Shown here one piece after another: positions 26,711 through 35,634 of a DNA stretch of 64,000 bases. The translations under genes and the position numbers were made by a program. The stretch lies in the NCBI RefSeq assembly GCF_900465315.1, contig NZ_UBIX01000008.1. One strand, written 5' to 3'. This DNA is from Asaia bogorensis_B. Lineage in GTDB: Bacteria; Pseudomonadota; Alphaproteobacteria; Acetobacterales; Acetobacteraceae. The notes under the pieces are model-generated. The model ran no database searches. It saw only the letters and a list, made by a program, of their open reading frames with translations, and had not been told where the DNA came from. Position 1 is the first letter of the stretch; every line of letters begins with the position of its first letter.

Positions 26711-27613
26711 CTAGCCCGAATGCGCAATATTCATACCAGATCCCGCGAAATAGCGATCGATTGCCGCACTCATGGCGGTCGCCACCTGCTTGCGATAGCC
26801 TCCCTGCCTCAGGGCAGCCTCGTCATGCCGGTTGGACATGAAACCCATCTCGACCAGCACAGAGGGAATATCGGCCGATTTGAGCACAACAAAAGCTGCA
26901 TGACGCGCAGGATGGCGCAGCAGGCCGATACGCGGCTGGAAAGCTGATACGACACTGGCGGCCATATGCGCCGACCCCCGCCTCGTCTCCTCGTTTACCA
27001 GACTGGCGAGAATGGCCTGCACCTCGGAGGACATGCCGTGAAACGCCGGGCCAGCAAACCGGTCGGCGCTGTTCTCGGTCTGGGCGAGTGAGGCGGTCTG
27101 CGCATCTGATGCACCGTTGGAAAGCGTATAGACGCTGGCGCCCCTTACCTCCGGGTCATGCAGGGCATCGGCATGCATGGAAATGAAAAGCTGTGCCTTG
27201 TGGCGATGCGCAAGGTCCACGCGCCCCTCGAGTGGAATGAAATGATCGTCCGCTCGCGTCATCACGACATCGTAGCGCCCGGCGCTCCTGATCTGATGAT
27301 AGAGTTCCTGAGCGGCAGCTGCGGCAATGTGTTTCTCATAGGTGCCGCTGACACCGATCGCCCCTGGGTCTTTGCCTCCATGACCGGGGTCGAGCATGAT
27401 CACAGGGCGCGGTGGTGCGGCCTTGCCTACCAGCGCAGGCGCCCTGCCGCCGGCTTGCGGCGTCAGATGATGGCTGCTCGCCCCATGCGCCGCGTGATGG
27501 GGTGCCCGGTGGCCCTCCGCACGCGCAGCGAGCGGCCCCAGCAGCGTGCCTGTGGCCAGCGAGCGCCCCAGAAGTCGCGTCACCTTGCGGCGGGTCGGAT
27601 CAAAAACAGGCAT
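26711..27613 (-). CDS. amiC: N-acetylmuramoyl-L-alanine amidase (AmiC type)
   Basis: Zinc-dependent Amidase_3 that cuts the amide bond between MurNAc and the stem peptide during septum splitting. The 300-residue protein has VIMLDPGHGGKDPGAIG with the first zinc His, a Glu in TYEKH, the second zinc His in FISMHADAL, and the catalytic Glu in SVLVEMGFMSN. The N-terminus MPVFDPTRRKVTRLLGRSLATG carries an Arg-Arg pair before a hydrophobic segment ending LAARA, compatible with Tat export as in E. coli AmiA and AmiC. No AMIN domain is present. I chose the ATG ending at 27613 because earlier in-frame starts add no signal-like sequence. Confidence 0.92.
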   Translation of the reverse strand: MPVFDPTRRKVTRLLGRSLATGTLLGPLAARAEGHRAPHHAAHGASSHHLTPQAGGRAPALVGKAAPPRPVIMLDPGHGGKDPGAIGVSGTYEKHIAAAAAQELYHQIRSAGRYDVVMTRADDHFIPLEGRVDLAHRHKAQLFISMHADALHDPEVRGASVYTLSNGASDAQTASLAQTENSADRFAGPAFHGMSSEVQAILASLVNEETRRGSAHMAASVVSAFQPRIGLLRHPARHAAFVVLKSADIPSVLVEMGFMSNRHDEAALRQGGYRKQVATAMSAAIDRYFAGSGMNIAHSG

Positions 27614-28132
27614 GGGCGGCCCCGGTGATGAGAGATGACAATGCATCTTCTGATCAAAAAATAAGGTGTCAACAAGGCGATGGCGGCCATCTTGCATAGC
27701 ACGGCATTTTCCGTCATCCTGTGGGAGAAGGATCACGATACGGTCGATCCGGCACCAGGACAGAGCCCCGTCTAGGGGGGCATTCTCCGCGCGCCGCTCC
27801 CGTTTTCTGACATGCTTCGCGCGCCATCATGGTTTGCAAGAGCCCCCTCCCTTCCGCAGGCACAGCCGCGGGACGACAAGAGAGGTCAGTCTTCCAGGCC
27901 TGGGCGCAGATGACAACTCGCAGGGGCCGCATGAAATCTGCCAGTCTCGTTTTGTGGAAAACTACCGGAGCAGGCATCGACCTGTGTCCGACGCTGTTCC
28001 GCGAGCGCTGGTCTGATGGCTCTTTCTCACAAACCACGCCTCGACATTCTGCCGCGCGCGCCGCAAACGCCACTGTGTCTGCACAGGGTTCGATACCGGC
28101 CGTGACAAGGGCTGACCGGAGTCTCCTTATTT
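27614..28132. other. Long rne leader / intergenic region
   Basis: 519 bp between the divergent amidase and rne genes. No protein family is recognisable in the small open frames here. If the rne promoter is near the amidase start, the mRNA would have a very long 5' leader, which is a known feature of autoregulated rne genes. GGAG at 28118-28121 serves as the rne ribosome site. Confidence 0.5.
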
Positions 28133-31072
28133 ATGAACAAGCGTATGCTGATCGACACCACACACGCGGAAGAAACCCGCGTTGTGGTCATGGATGGTGA
28201 TCGTCTCGAAGATTATGATATCGAAACATCATCAAAAAAGCAGATCAAGGGCAACATCTACCTCGCCAAGGTCATTCGCGTAGAGCCCAGCCTTCAGGCT
28301 GCTTTTGTCGATTACGGCGGCAACCGTCACGGCTTCCTTGCCTTTAGCGAAATCCATCCGGATTATTTCCAGATCCCGGTTGCCGATCGCGAAAAGCTTC
28401 TCGCCCTTCAGGACGAAGATCTCCGCGCCGATGAGCGCGTCGAGACCGAGAACGAAGGCGGTGAGACCACCGCGGACTCAGAACAGACCGAGCAGGCAGA
28501 GCAGCCCGATTTCGAAGCCCGCCCCGAAACCGTCGGTGGTGAGCATGACACGGGTGACGAGGGTGCAGCCGCCCGTCGCACGGCCCGCTTCCTGCGTAAC
28601 TACAAGATCCAGGAAGTCATTCGCCGTCGCCAGATCCTGCTCGTGCAGGTCGTCAAGGAAGAGCGCGGCAACAAGGGTGCGGCCCTGACCACCTATGTTT
28701 CGCTGGCGGGACGTTATTGCGTGCTGATGCCCAATGCCCTGCGTGGCGGCGGCGTATCGCGCAAGATCACATCCGACAGCGATCGCAAGCGGCTGCGCGA
28801 CATCATTGCCGAGCTCGACCTGCCGCGCGGCATGGCCATGATCGTGCGCACGGCTGGTGCGCAGCGTCCGGGGCCCGAAATCACGCGTGACTGCGAATAT
28901 CTGCTTCAGCTCTGGGACGATATCCGCAATCACACGCTGTCTTCGGTCGCCCCGACGCTGATTTATGAAGAAGCCAATCTGATCAAGCGCGCCATTCGCG
29001 ACCTGTTCAGCAAGGACATCGAAGAAATCATTATCGATGGTGAGCCGGCCTGGAAGAATGCGCGCGAATTCATGCGTCTTCTGATGCCGCATAACGCCAA
29101 CAAGGTGAAACTCTGGCGCGACCAGAGCCAGAGCCTGTTCGGCCGCTACCATGTGGAAGGCCATCTGGACGCGATCTTCTCGCCCACGGCCCAGCTGAAA
29201 TCGGGTGGCTATCTGGTGATAAACCAGACCGAGGCCCTCGTCTCGATCGACGTGAACTCCGGCCGTTCGACCGGTCAGCGCAATATCGAGGATACGGCGG
29301 TCCGCACGAACCTCGAAGCTGCCGAGGAAGTTGCCCGTCAGCTTCGTCTGCGCGACCTTGCCGGGCTTGTTGTGATCGACTTCATCGACATGGAAAGCCG
29401 CAAGCATAATGCGATGGTCGAGAAGCGCCTGAAGGATGCCCTGCGTTCTGACCGCGCACGCATCCAGATTGGCCAGATCTCGCATTTCGGTCTGCTGGAA
29501 ATGTCTCGCCAGCGACTGCGCCCGTCGATCTCGGAAGCCGTTCTGGTTCCCTGCCCCCATTGTCAGGGCACAGGCCATGTGCGTGGCATTGAAAGTGCCG
29601 CCCTGCATGTGCTGCGCGCCCTGGACGAGGAAGGGCTGAAGCAGAAAGCCGCCGAGATCAGTGTCCACATCACGTCGGGCATCGCGCTCTACATCCTCAA
29701 CAACAAGCGCGACTGGCTGGGCGAGATCGAACAGCGCCACCGCATGCGCGTGTCGTTCCAGCCGGATGACAGCCTGACACCGGCCGATCTGCGTATCGAA
29801 CGCCTGCGCCCGCAGGTTCCTGCCGAGCAGCGCGCGCCGCAGCCCGAGCGTCATGAGCCTGAAGCGACCCCTGCCGCACCTGCCTCCATCGTTGTGGAAG
29901 ATGAGTCCGATCTGGGCGCGGTTTCGGCCGAGGAAAGCCGTGACGAAGCACCGCGCGAGGAAAACAGCCGTGAAGATGGCGGTCGCCGTCGCCGTCGCCG
30001 TCGTCGTCGCAATGGCCGACGCTCGGATGAGTCGCGCGACATGCCGCAGGCAGCCGAGGCCGACGTCTCTGATGAAGCAGAGGACGAAGAAGGCACGGCA
30101 CCTGAGCAGGACGTTGCGGCATCGCACGACGATCAGGCAGCTGGCGACAGCGAAGCCCTGATCGTTCCCGGTCGTCGTCGCATGCGGACGCGTCGTGTCT
30201 CCCGTGAGGAACGCGGCCAGACCGAAGCGCCGCGCGAAGCCCGTGCCCAGGAGCCCCGCAAGGCCGAGACACGTGATAACGCGGACCGCAACGGTGAGCG
30301 CAATGGCGCCAAGCGTGGCAACGAGGATCGTCGTCGCAACCAGCCGGAAAACCGCTGGAATGGCCCTACCCCGGCCGATCCCTTCGGTGGCGCCTCGTTC
30401 GACATCTTCGATATGATCGAACAGGCAGAATCCCGTCTGGGCGCACCGTCTGCGCGCAATGACGAGCCGAAGCCCACTCTGGCAGATAGTGCGACCGACA
30501 ATGGCGGGGAATCTGCAAGGGCAGAAATCCCTGCTTCGACCGCCAACCTTCCGGCAGAAGCGCCCGCCGAAACGGCTGCAAGCCGCGTTCGCGAGGGTGA
30601 TGAGGCTGGTGCCCGCAAGGGGCGTGGCCGTCCGCGTCGTCGTCCGGTGGCTGCTGAGCAGGCCGAACCCGCGCCGACTGCGCCGGTGGAATCAGATTCA
30701 GCTCCCGTAGCTGAACCTGTAGCGGTGGCAGAGGCCGATCAGGACAAACCTGCAGCCCGTCGTCGCGGCCGCCCTCGCAAGGCACCTGCTGCGGCTGCCC
30801 TGCCTGAAGGTGATGCTGTTGACGCGGAACCCGCAGCAGCAACCGCCGATGCGCCCAAGCCACGCCGTGGCCGCACGCCGCGCAAGGCAGCTGCAAGCGA
30901 CGTCGAGGCTGACAGCACTGTGAAGGCAGAGGAAAAGGCTGCTAAGGCGCCCGCGAAAGCCTCGGCCCGCCGTGGCAAGGCCAAGGCCGATGATGCAACA
31001 CCGGTCGTGCAGCCCATCAATGTCGATGAGATTGCACCCGCCAAGCCCCGTACGGGCTGGTGGAAGCGGTAA
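28133..31072 (+). CDS. rne: Ribonuclease E
   Basis: Endoribonuclease E of the RNA degradosome, 979 residues. The start MNKRMLIDTTHAEETRVVVMDG is typical of alphaproteobacteria. The S1 RNA-binding domain (GNIYLAKVIRVEPSLQAAFVDYG) contains an acidic insert of about 65 residues (Glu/Asp/Thr-rich, roughly residues 93-150). The catalytic site is in SIDVNSGRSTGQ, and the zinc link is CPHCQGTGH near residue 475. The C-terminal half (from about residue 560) is disordered, with a run of nine or more Arg residues near 620 and Ala/Pro/Arg repeats (RRRGRPRKA). A strong terminator follows at 31101. Confidence 0.97.
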   Translation: MNKRMLIDTTHAEETRVVVMDGDRLEDYDIETSSKKQIKGNIYLAKVIRVEPSLQAAFVDYGGNRHGFLAFSEIHPDYFQIPVADREKLLALQDEDLRADERVETENEGGETTADSEQTEQAEQPDFEARPETVGGEHDTGDEGAAARRTARFLRNYKIQEVIRRRQILLVQVVKEERGNKGAALTTYVSLAGRYCVLMPNALRGGGVSRKITSDSDRKRLRDIIAELDLPRGMAMIVRTAGAQRPGPEITRDCEYLLQLWDDIRNHTLSSVAPTLIYEEANLIKRAIRDLFSKDIEEIIIDGEPAWKNAREFMRLLMPHNANKVKLWRDQSQSLFGRYHVEGHLDAIFSPTAQLKSGGYLVINQTEALVSIDVNSGRSTGQRNIEDTAVRTNLEAAEEVARQLRLRDLAGLVVIDFIDMESRKHNAMVEKRLKDALRSDRARIQIGQISHFGLLEMSRQRLRPSISEAVLVPCPHCQGTGHVRGIESAALHVLRALDEEGLKQKAAEISVHITSGIALYILNNKRDWLGEIEQRHRMRVSFQPDDSLTPADLRIERLRPQVPAEQRAPQPERHEPEATPAAPASIVVEDESDLGAVSAEESRDEAPREENSREDGGRRRRRRRRRNGRRSDESRDMPQAAEADVSDEAEDEEGTAPEQDVAASHDDQAAGDSEALIVPGRRRMRTRRVSREERGQTEAPREARAQEPRKAETRDNADRNGERNGAKRGNEDRRRNQPENRWNGPTPADPFGGASFDIFDMIEQAESRLGAPSARNDEPKPTLADSATDNGGESARAEIPASTANLPAEAPAETAASRVREGDEAGARKGRGRPRRRPVAAEQAEPAPTAPVESDSAPVAEPVAVAEADQDKPAARRRGRPRKAPAAAALPEGDAVDAEPAAATADAPKPRRGRTPRKAAASDVEADSTVKAEEKAAKAPAKASARRGKAKADDATPVVQPINVDEIAPAKPRTGWWKR

Positions 31073-31100
31073 CCGCAACAGACTTCATTGTTGAAGCGGG

Positions 31101-31133
31101 AAAACGGGGCGGCTCACACCGCCCCGTTTTTTT
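31101..31133 (+). terminator. Rho-independent terminator of rne
   Basis: Perfect 12-bp stem AAAACGGGGCGG (31101-31112) with CCGCCCCGTTTT (31119-31130), loop CTCACA, then an unbroken T run to 31133. Textbook form. Confidence 0.95.
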
Positions 31134-31523
31134 CGATTTGGGAGAGCGGATGGCGGGGCCCGGTATCGCAAGCAGCCGCGAAAAGACATTCCGAGAGAGG
31201 CAGTTTCCTGAAGCCGGAATAGGCACGGAGTGACCGCGCAATCTCCGCTATAAATCTAGGCTGATACGCCCAACGGCCACAGTGACGCGCAGGCGGAACT
31301 GTATTCACCTTGGCAGTCAAGGGCTGCACTCGCCTCGGCCTCGACCCCATACCGTGCGAAACAGTGCGCCAATCGAGCACGCTCGACAGTCGCCCGTGGG
31401 TTATACGCGCATCAAGCGAGTGCCACCCCGTCTCAACGAAGGGAGCTCGCTCCCTGACCGTATCGCACTATCAACTGAGTACAGCCTCCAGTCGGGAAAC
31501 CGGGGGAGATACCCGCCCTCAGA
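31134..31523. other. Intergenic region between convergent rne and the lipoprotein gene
   Basis: About 390 bp with no supported gene. The only structure I see is a short perfect hairpin at 31440-31455 (AGGGAGC, TC, GCTCCCT) without a T tract. Short open frames on both strands do not resemble proteins. Confidence 0.5.
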
Positions 31524-31898
31524 TCAGCGGCAAACGCTCGGTGCGCCGGTCGCTGCGATATACGTGCCCGTCAGCGGGTTGAAGCAGGCGTTTTGCGGGC
31601 AGGTACTGCCCGAGGCCAGACCGTCGCTGAAGACCTGCCCGCCCATGCGGTTGGTCTCCTGCTGCACGGCACCGCAGAGGGGGGTACTGACCGGGGCCGA
31701 AGGATCATTGGTCAGTTGCGCCTCATTGGCGGGCAGCGGTGTTTCGCCGGTCAGGCCCGGTGCGAAGTCCTGCGGCGGGATACGCGCCTGGGTCTGCGCT
31801 TGAGCTGGCTGGGGCGCAGGCGTGTCGGCACAACCGGCCAGAAGCGAAACCCCAAGCAGACCGGCATGCGCGAGTGTGAGTGCAAAGCGCGTTCTCAT
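31524..31898 (-). CDS. Small lipoprotein coupled to xseA
   Basis: A 124-residue lipoprotein. The signal sequence MRTRFALTLAHAGLLGVSLLAGC has a lipobox LAGC with Cys23. A Pro/Ala/Gln-rich linker follows, then a compact C-terminal part with four cysteines (LCGAV, GSTCPQNACF and the penultimate Cys) and the segment NPLTGTYIAATGAPSVCR, which suggests disulfides. I do not recognise the family. The ATG overlaps the xseA TGA in an ATGA arrangement, so it is the second gene of an xseA operon. Confidence 0.78.
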   Translation of the reverse strand: MRTRFALTLAHAGLLGVSLLAGCADTPAPQPAQAQTQARIPPQDFAPGLTGETPLPANEAQLTNDPSAPVSTPLCGAVQQETNRMGGQVFSDGLASGSTCPQNACFNPLTGTYIAATGAPSVCR

Positions 31899-33346
31899 AG
31901 TCCTAAATCCCCCTGTTCTTTCTTTTGCGTTCCCAGAGGGTCGAGCCGTCCCTGGCGCGTGCCATCTGCAAAACGAAGCGTAATGGCCCCGCCACGTGGC
32001 CGTCCGGAAGCCGTTGTTACCGGCTTGCCCTGCGCATCCTGCACCAGCGCGTAACCGCGAGCCAGAACTGCCTCGGGCGACACGGCCTCAAGCCTGCCCA
32101 CCATACCGGACAACCTCGCCCGATCGAGACCAAGACGAGCGCTGACCGTTTCGGTTCCAAGACGCGCATGGGTGAATGACGCGCGCTCCTGCTGCACGCG
32201 AAAACGGATGCCCGAAGCCAGAGCGGCGCTGGCGAGGCCAAGACGCGCCTGCTTCTGGCCCATGAAATGAGCGGCCGAGGGCATGCGCCCCTCAAGCGTC
32301 ATCAGACGTTGCCGGGCTTTTGACGCCACCATGGGCAGGGCAAGCTCAAGACGCTGTCCGCGCTCGTCCAGCCTGAAACGCGCTGTTTCCAGCAATCCCG
32401 GCAGATCGGGCAGGCGCGCAACGATCTGGTCATGTCGCGCCCGGGCCATTTGCAGCTGCCGCGACAGGGCACCGGCAAGGCGTGCGCCGCGATGAGCCAG
32501 ATCGGCCACCATCTCCGAACGAAGGGGAACGGCCATTTCAGCCGCAGCCGTGGGGGTGGGCGCGCGCTGATCCGACACGAAATCGATCAGGGTGGTATCG
32601 GTTTCGTGCCCGACCGCAGAGATCAGCGGAATGGGGCAGGCCGCCACGGCGCGAAGAACCGACTCATCATTGAAGGCCATGAGGTCCTCCAGCGAACCGC
32701 CACCGCGCGCCACGATCATCAGATCGGGTCGGAGCGTTTCAGGCAGGGTCGGGCTCGAAAACCCTTCGATGGCCGCCGCTATCTGGGCCGCAGCGCCCTC
32801 ACCCTGCACAGCCACGGGCCAGACCAGAACCGGGCGTGGAAAGCGGCGTGACAATGTGGTGAGAATATCGTGCAGCACCGCCCCGCGGCTCGATGTCACG
32901 AGCCCGATCAGCCGTGGCAGGAAGGGCAGCGGCTTCTTGCGCTCGCTGTCGAACAGCCCTTCGGCCAGAAGCTTCTGGCGCAGCTTCTCGATCTTGGCGA
33001 GAAGCGCGCCCTCACCCGCAAAGCTCATCTGGTCGATAACAAGCTGATAGCTCGACCTGTCGCCATAGGCCGAAACGCGGCCGGTCGCGATCACCTCCAC
33101 CCCGTTCTCGGGCACCATGCCAAGGCGTGAGACCGAGCCGCGCCAGATCACACCCGATATCTTGCCACCCTGGTCTTTCAGGGAGAGGTAGACATGGCCC
33201 GAGGGATAGCGCTTGAGTTCGGTGATCTCACCGCGCACGCGCACGCGGCCGAAGCTGCCTTCGAGCGTACGCTTGATGGCGCCGGAAATTTCACTGACCG
33301 AATATTCGGGGACATTCCCGCTCGCGCTGTGATCGTTTTCGCTCAT
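31895..33346 (-). CDS. xseA: Exodeoxyribonuclease VII large subunit
   Basis: Catalytic subunit of exonuclease VII, about 483 residues. An N-terminal OB-fold (YSVSEISGAIKRTLEGSFGRVRVRGEI) precedes the catalytic domain with LIGLVTSSRGAVLHDILTTLSRRFP, VARGGGSLEDLMAFNDE and SAVGHETDTTLIDFVSDQRAPTPTAAAE, then a long coiled-coil region and the C-terminal VLARGYALVQD. The start is probably the ATG ending at 33346; a GTG six bases earlier is also in frame. xseB is not adjacent. It diverges from purD with 58 bp between start codons. Confidence 0.95.
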   Translation of the reverse strand: MSENDHSASGNVPEYSVSEISGAIKRTLEGSFGRVRVRGEITELKRYPSGHVYLSLKDQGGKISGVIWRGSVSRLGMVPENGVEVIATGRVSAYGDRSSYQLVIDQMSFAGEGALLAKIEKLRQKLLAEGLFDSERKKPLPFLPRLIGLVTSSRGAVLHDILTTLSRRFPRPVLVWPVAVQGEGAAAQIAAAIEGFSSPTLPETLRPDLMIVARGGGSLEDLMAFNDESVLRAVAACPIPLISAVGHETDTTLIDFVSDQRAPTPTAAAEMAVPLRSEMVADLAHRGARLAGALSRQLQMARARHDQIVARLPDLPGLLETARFRLDERGQRLELALPMVASKARQRLMTLEGRMPSAAHFMGQKQARLGLASAALASGIRFRVQQERASFTHARLGTETVSARLGLDRARLSGMVGRLEAVSPEAVLARGYALVQDAQGKPVTTASGRPRGGAITLRFADGTRQGRLDPLGTQKKEQGDLGL

Positions 33347-33404
33347 GAGCACAGTCTATGCTACGGAACGCGGGCTACGACCAGTCAGAACAGGAAGAAT
33401 GACA

Positions 33405-34661
33405 ATGCGGGTGTTACTTGTCGGATCAGGCGGACGCGAACATGCTCTGGCAGCCTGCCTCTCCCGCTCTCCGGAGCTGGAAACGCTCTTCATCGCACCG
33501 GGCAATCCGGGCATGCAGACGCTTGGTACGCTGGTCCCTCTTGCCGCCGACGATGTCACGGCCCTCGTGAATTTCGCCCGTGAACAGCGAATCGATCTCG
33601 TCGTTCCCGGCCCGGAAGCGCCGCTTGTTGCCGGTCTCGCCGATCTCTGCGCCGAAGCCGGCATTGCCTGCGCCGGGCCGAGCCAGGCCGCGAGTGCGCT
33701 TGAGGGCAGCAAGAGCTTTACCAAGGATGTGGCCGATGCCGCCGGCATTCCCACGGCACGGTGGGAGCGTTTTGAGGAAGCAGAACCTGCCCTCGCCTTC
33801 GTGCGTCGCCGCGGTGCCCCCATTGTCATCAAGGCCGATGGTCTGGCCGCCGGCAAGGGCGTGATCGTGGCCCTGACGCTCGAAGAGGCCGAGGCCGCCA
33901 TCATCGATATCCTGACCGATCGCAGTTTCGGTGCCGCCGGCGCCAGCATCGTGATCGAGGAATGTCTTGTCGGGCAGGAAGTCTCGCTGTTCGCCTTCTG
34001 CTCTGACGGTGAGGCTGTGCTAATTGGTGCCGCGCGCGACCACAAGCGCATTGGCGAAGGGGATACAGGACCCAATACCGGAGGCATGGGTGCCGTGTCG
34101 CCGCCACCTCATTTCGATCGTGATGCGCAGGAAAAGGCGCTCGATATCATGGTGCGCCCGATGCTGGCCGAGATGGTCCGGCGTGGGACGCCCTTCAGGG
34201 GGATCATCTTTGCAGGGCTGATGCTGACCGAGGAAGGCCCCAAGCTGATCGAATACAATGTGCGTTTAGGCGACCCCGAGGCACAGGCCCTGCTAATACG
34301 CCTGCAATCGGATCTGCTGCCCGTGCTCAAGGCCTTGGCCGAGGGACGCCTTGATGATGCCGCCATCAGCTTCACCGATGAGGCCTCGATTTCGGTCGTG
34401 CTGGCGGCGCGTGGCTATCCGGGCACCCCTTCCAAAGGAGGGGTGATACGGGGCATCGAGCGGGCCGATGCCGTGCCAGGCGTACAGGTGTTTCAGGCCG
34501 GCACAGCCATGCAGGACGGTAAGCTCGTCGCTTCCGGTGGCCGCGTCCTGACCGTGTGCGCCACAGGTGCAACGCCGGAAGAGGCACGGGCTCGGGCCTA
34601 TCAGGGCGTCTCGGCTATAGACTGGGATGACGGGATCTACCGTCGCGATATCGGTCTCTGA
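33405..34661 (+). CDS. purD: Phosphoribosylamine-glycine ligase (GAR synthetase)
   Basis: Second step of de novo purine synthesis. The 418-residue ATP-grasp enzyme begins MRVLLVGSGGREHALA and contains GPSQAASALEGSKSFTKDV, VIKADGLAAGKGVIVA, DHKRIGEGDTGPNTGGMGAVSP and VRLGDPEAQALL. The ATG at 33405 is preferred because AGGAAG (33392-33397) lies seven bases upstream; the nearby ATG at 33399 would leave only one base. Divergent from xseA. Confidence 0.97.
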   Translation: MRVLLVGSGGREHALAACLSRSPELETLFIAPGNPGMQTLGTLVPLAADDVTALVNFAREQRIDLVVPGPEAPLVAGLADLCAEAGIACAGPSQAASALEGSKSFTKDVADAAGIPTARWERFEEAEPALAFVRRRGAPIVIKADGLAAGKGVIVALTLEEAEAAIIDILTDRSFGAAGASIVIEECLVGQEVSLFAFCSDGEAVLIGAARDHKRIGEGDTGPNTGGMGAVSPPPHFDRDAQEKALDIMVRPMLAEMVRRGTPFRGIIFAGLMLTEEGPKLIEYNVRLGDPEAQALLIRLQSDLLPVLKALAEGRLDDAAISFTDEASISVVLAARGYPGTPSKGGVIRGIERADAVPGVQVFQAGTAMQDGKLVASGGRVLTVCATGATPEEARARAYQGVSAIDWDDGIYRRDIGL

Positions 34662-34973
34662 AGCCAGACTGTCCCGCCTGCAAATGCGTCGGGTCCGTTC
34701 GCAAGGCATCAACCTGGTCCTAGCGCCGGTCCAGGCGAGGTGATCTCGCCTCGGACGCGCGAGAGCCCTAATCAGCGTCAGATCAAACTGGCCGCGTCAG
34801 ACTCGGGTCTGAACCGTGGCCGCATCTGCCTGACGGACCTCATGTAAATCTGAGCGATAGGGCACAACGCGTAGCGGCGGGCGTACTCATACCCTTCGCC
34901 GGGATGGTAGCCGCCTTGAAGTGAGCCTCTCCCCGGCCCGGTAATCAGACCGGACCGGGAGGGCTTTGAGGCC
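34662..34973. other. Intergenic region with a GC-rich hairpin
   Basis: 312 bp between convergent purD and the next minus-strand gene, with no supported gene. A hairpin at 34932-34959 pairs CCCGGCCCGGT with ACCGGACCGGG (one C/A mismatch, loop AATCAG). It sits 15 bases beyond the minus-strand stop and may terminate that gene, although no T run follows. Confidence 0.5.
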
Positions 34974-35441
34974 CTAGTGGTATTCTGTCATTTCGACAGG
35001 GGCCGTGGGCTCAAGGAACGACGGGTCCATCTGGCTTTCCTGCGCAAGCGACGTGGTCTCATGATGTTGTCCTTCTTCCGAGCCCTTTACATCCAGCGGG
35101 GCATGGTCATTGAGGATTTTTCTGATCTTGGCTTCGTTCAGTGTAGATGACGCGACGGCAACCAGCACAGGCTCGTTCCGCGCGCGGCTCTCATGATAGA
35201 GCGCCACCTGATGCGCCTTGTCTGAAGCCGGGGATGGATGATCATTGATCAGCCACGTCCACACGCCCGGTGGACGATGAAGCTCGTTGCCCGTTCGCAT
35301 GGCCTCGGCAGGGGCATCCCCTGCATGCAGGGGATATTGGTGGATTGCCTCTGATGGAATGTCACAAACCAGAAGGTCATCAACAGCGATCTGGGCATGA
35401 CGGGCGGTATCGAATACCGCCATGATCGTATGCTGCATCAT
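34974..35441 (-). CDS. Small stress-type cytoplasmic protein of unknown function
   Basis: A protein of about 155 residues that opens MMQHTIMAVFDTARHAQIAVDDL, a ferredoxin-like start found in general-stress 17M/YflT-type proteins, and continues with VALYHESRARNEPVLVAVAS (a second beta-alpha unit). The C-terminus is acidic and polar. The start is the ATG ending at 35441 (with another directly after it), preceded by GGAGAA at six bases; the frame is open to 35549 without a ribosome site. The family assignment is tentative. The upstream DNA is strikingly AT-rich. Confidence 0.65.
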   Translation of the reverse strand: MMQHTIMAVFDTARHAQIAVDDLLVCDIPSEAIHQYPLHAGDAPAEAMRTGNELHRPPGVWTWLINDHPSPASDKAHQVALYHESRARNEPVLVAVASSTLNEAKIRKILNDHAPLDVKGSEEGQHHETTSLAQESQMDPSFLEPTAPVEMTEYH

Positions 35442-35489
35442 CGTGTTCTCCATGACGCCGTGACGGCACGGCGGCGACCTCAAGATAGC

Positions 35490-35550
35490 GAAAATAACGT
35501 TACGAGTCCCATATATCACGTTATATTGAAGTTTTAGATAACAAGCCACC
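35490..35550 (-). promoter_or_regulatory. AT-rich promoter region with TAACGTTA palindrome
   Basis: The 60 bp upstream of the small stress-type gene are much more AT-rich than the surroundings. They contain the palindrome TAACGTTA at 35495-35502, with a related CACGTTAT at 35517-35524. This is likely the promoter and operator of the downstream minus-strand gene. No regulator can be assigned. Confidence 0.4.
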
Positions 35551-35634
35551 TTTGCCGCCTCGCCAGAGGATCCACTGACGCGACAAGGATGGGCCGGGCT
35601 CGCGTCGCATCAGCCATCATGGTGCCATGATGGG

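Noticed and set aside
28478..30127. 549-residue open frame antisense to rne
   Set aside because: RNase E on the plus strand has all catalytic motifs; the antisense frame is an artefact of codon bias.
31440..31455. Small hairpin as a terminator or small RNA
   Set aside because: Perfect palindrome but no T tract, and it lies too far from any stop codon to assign.
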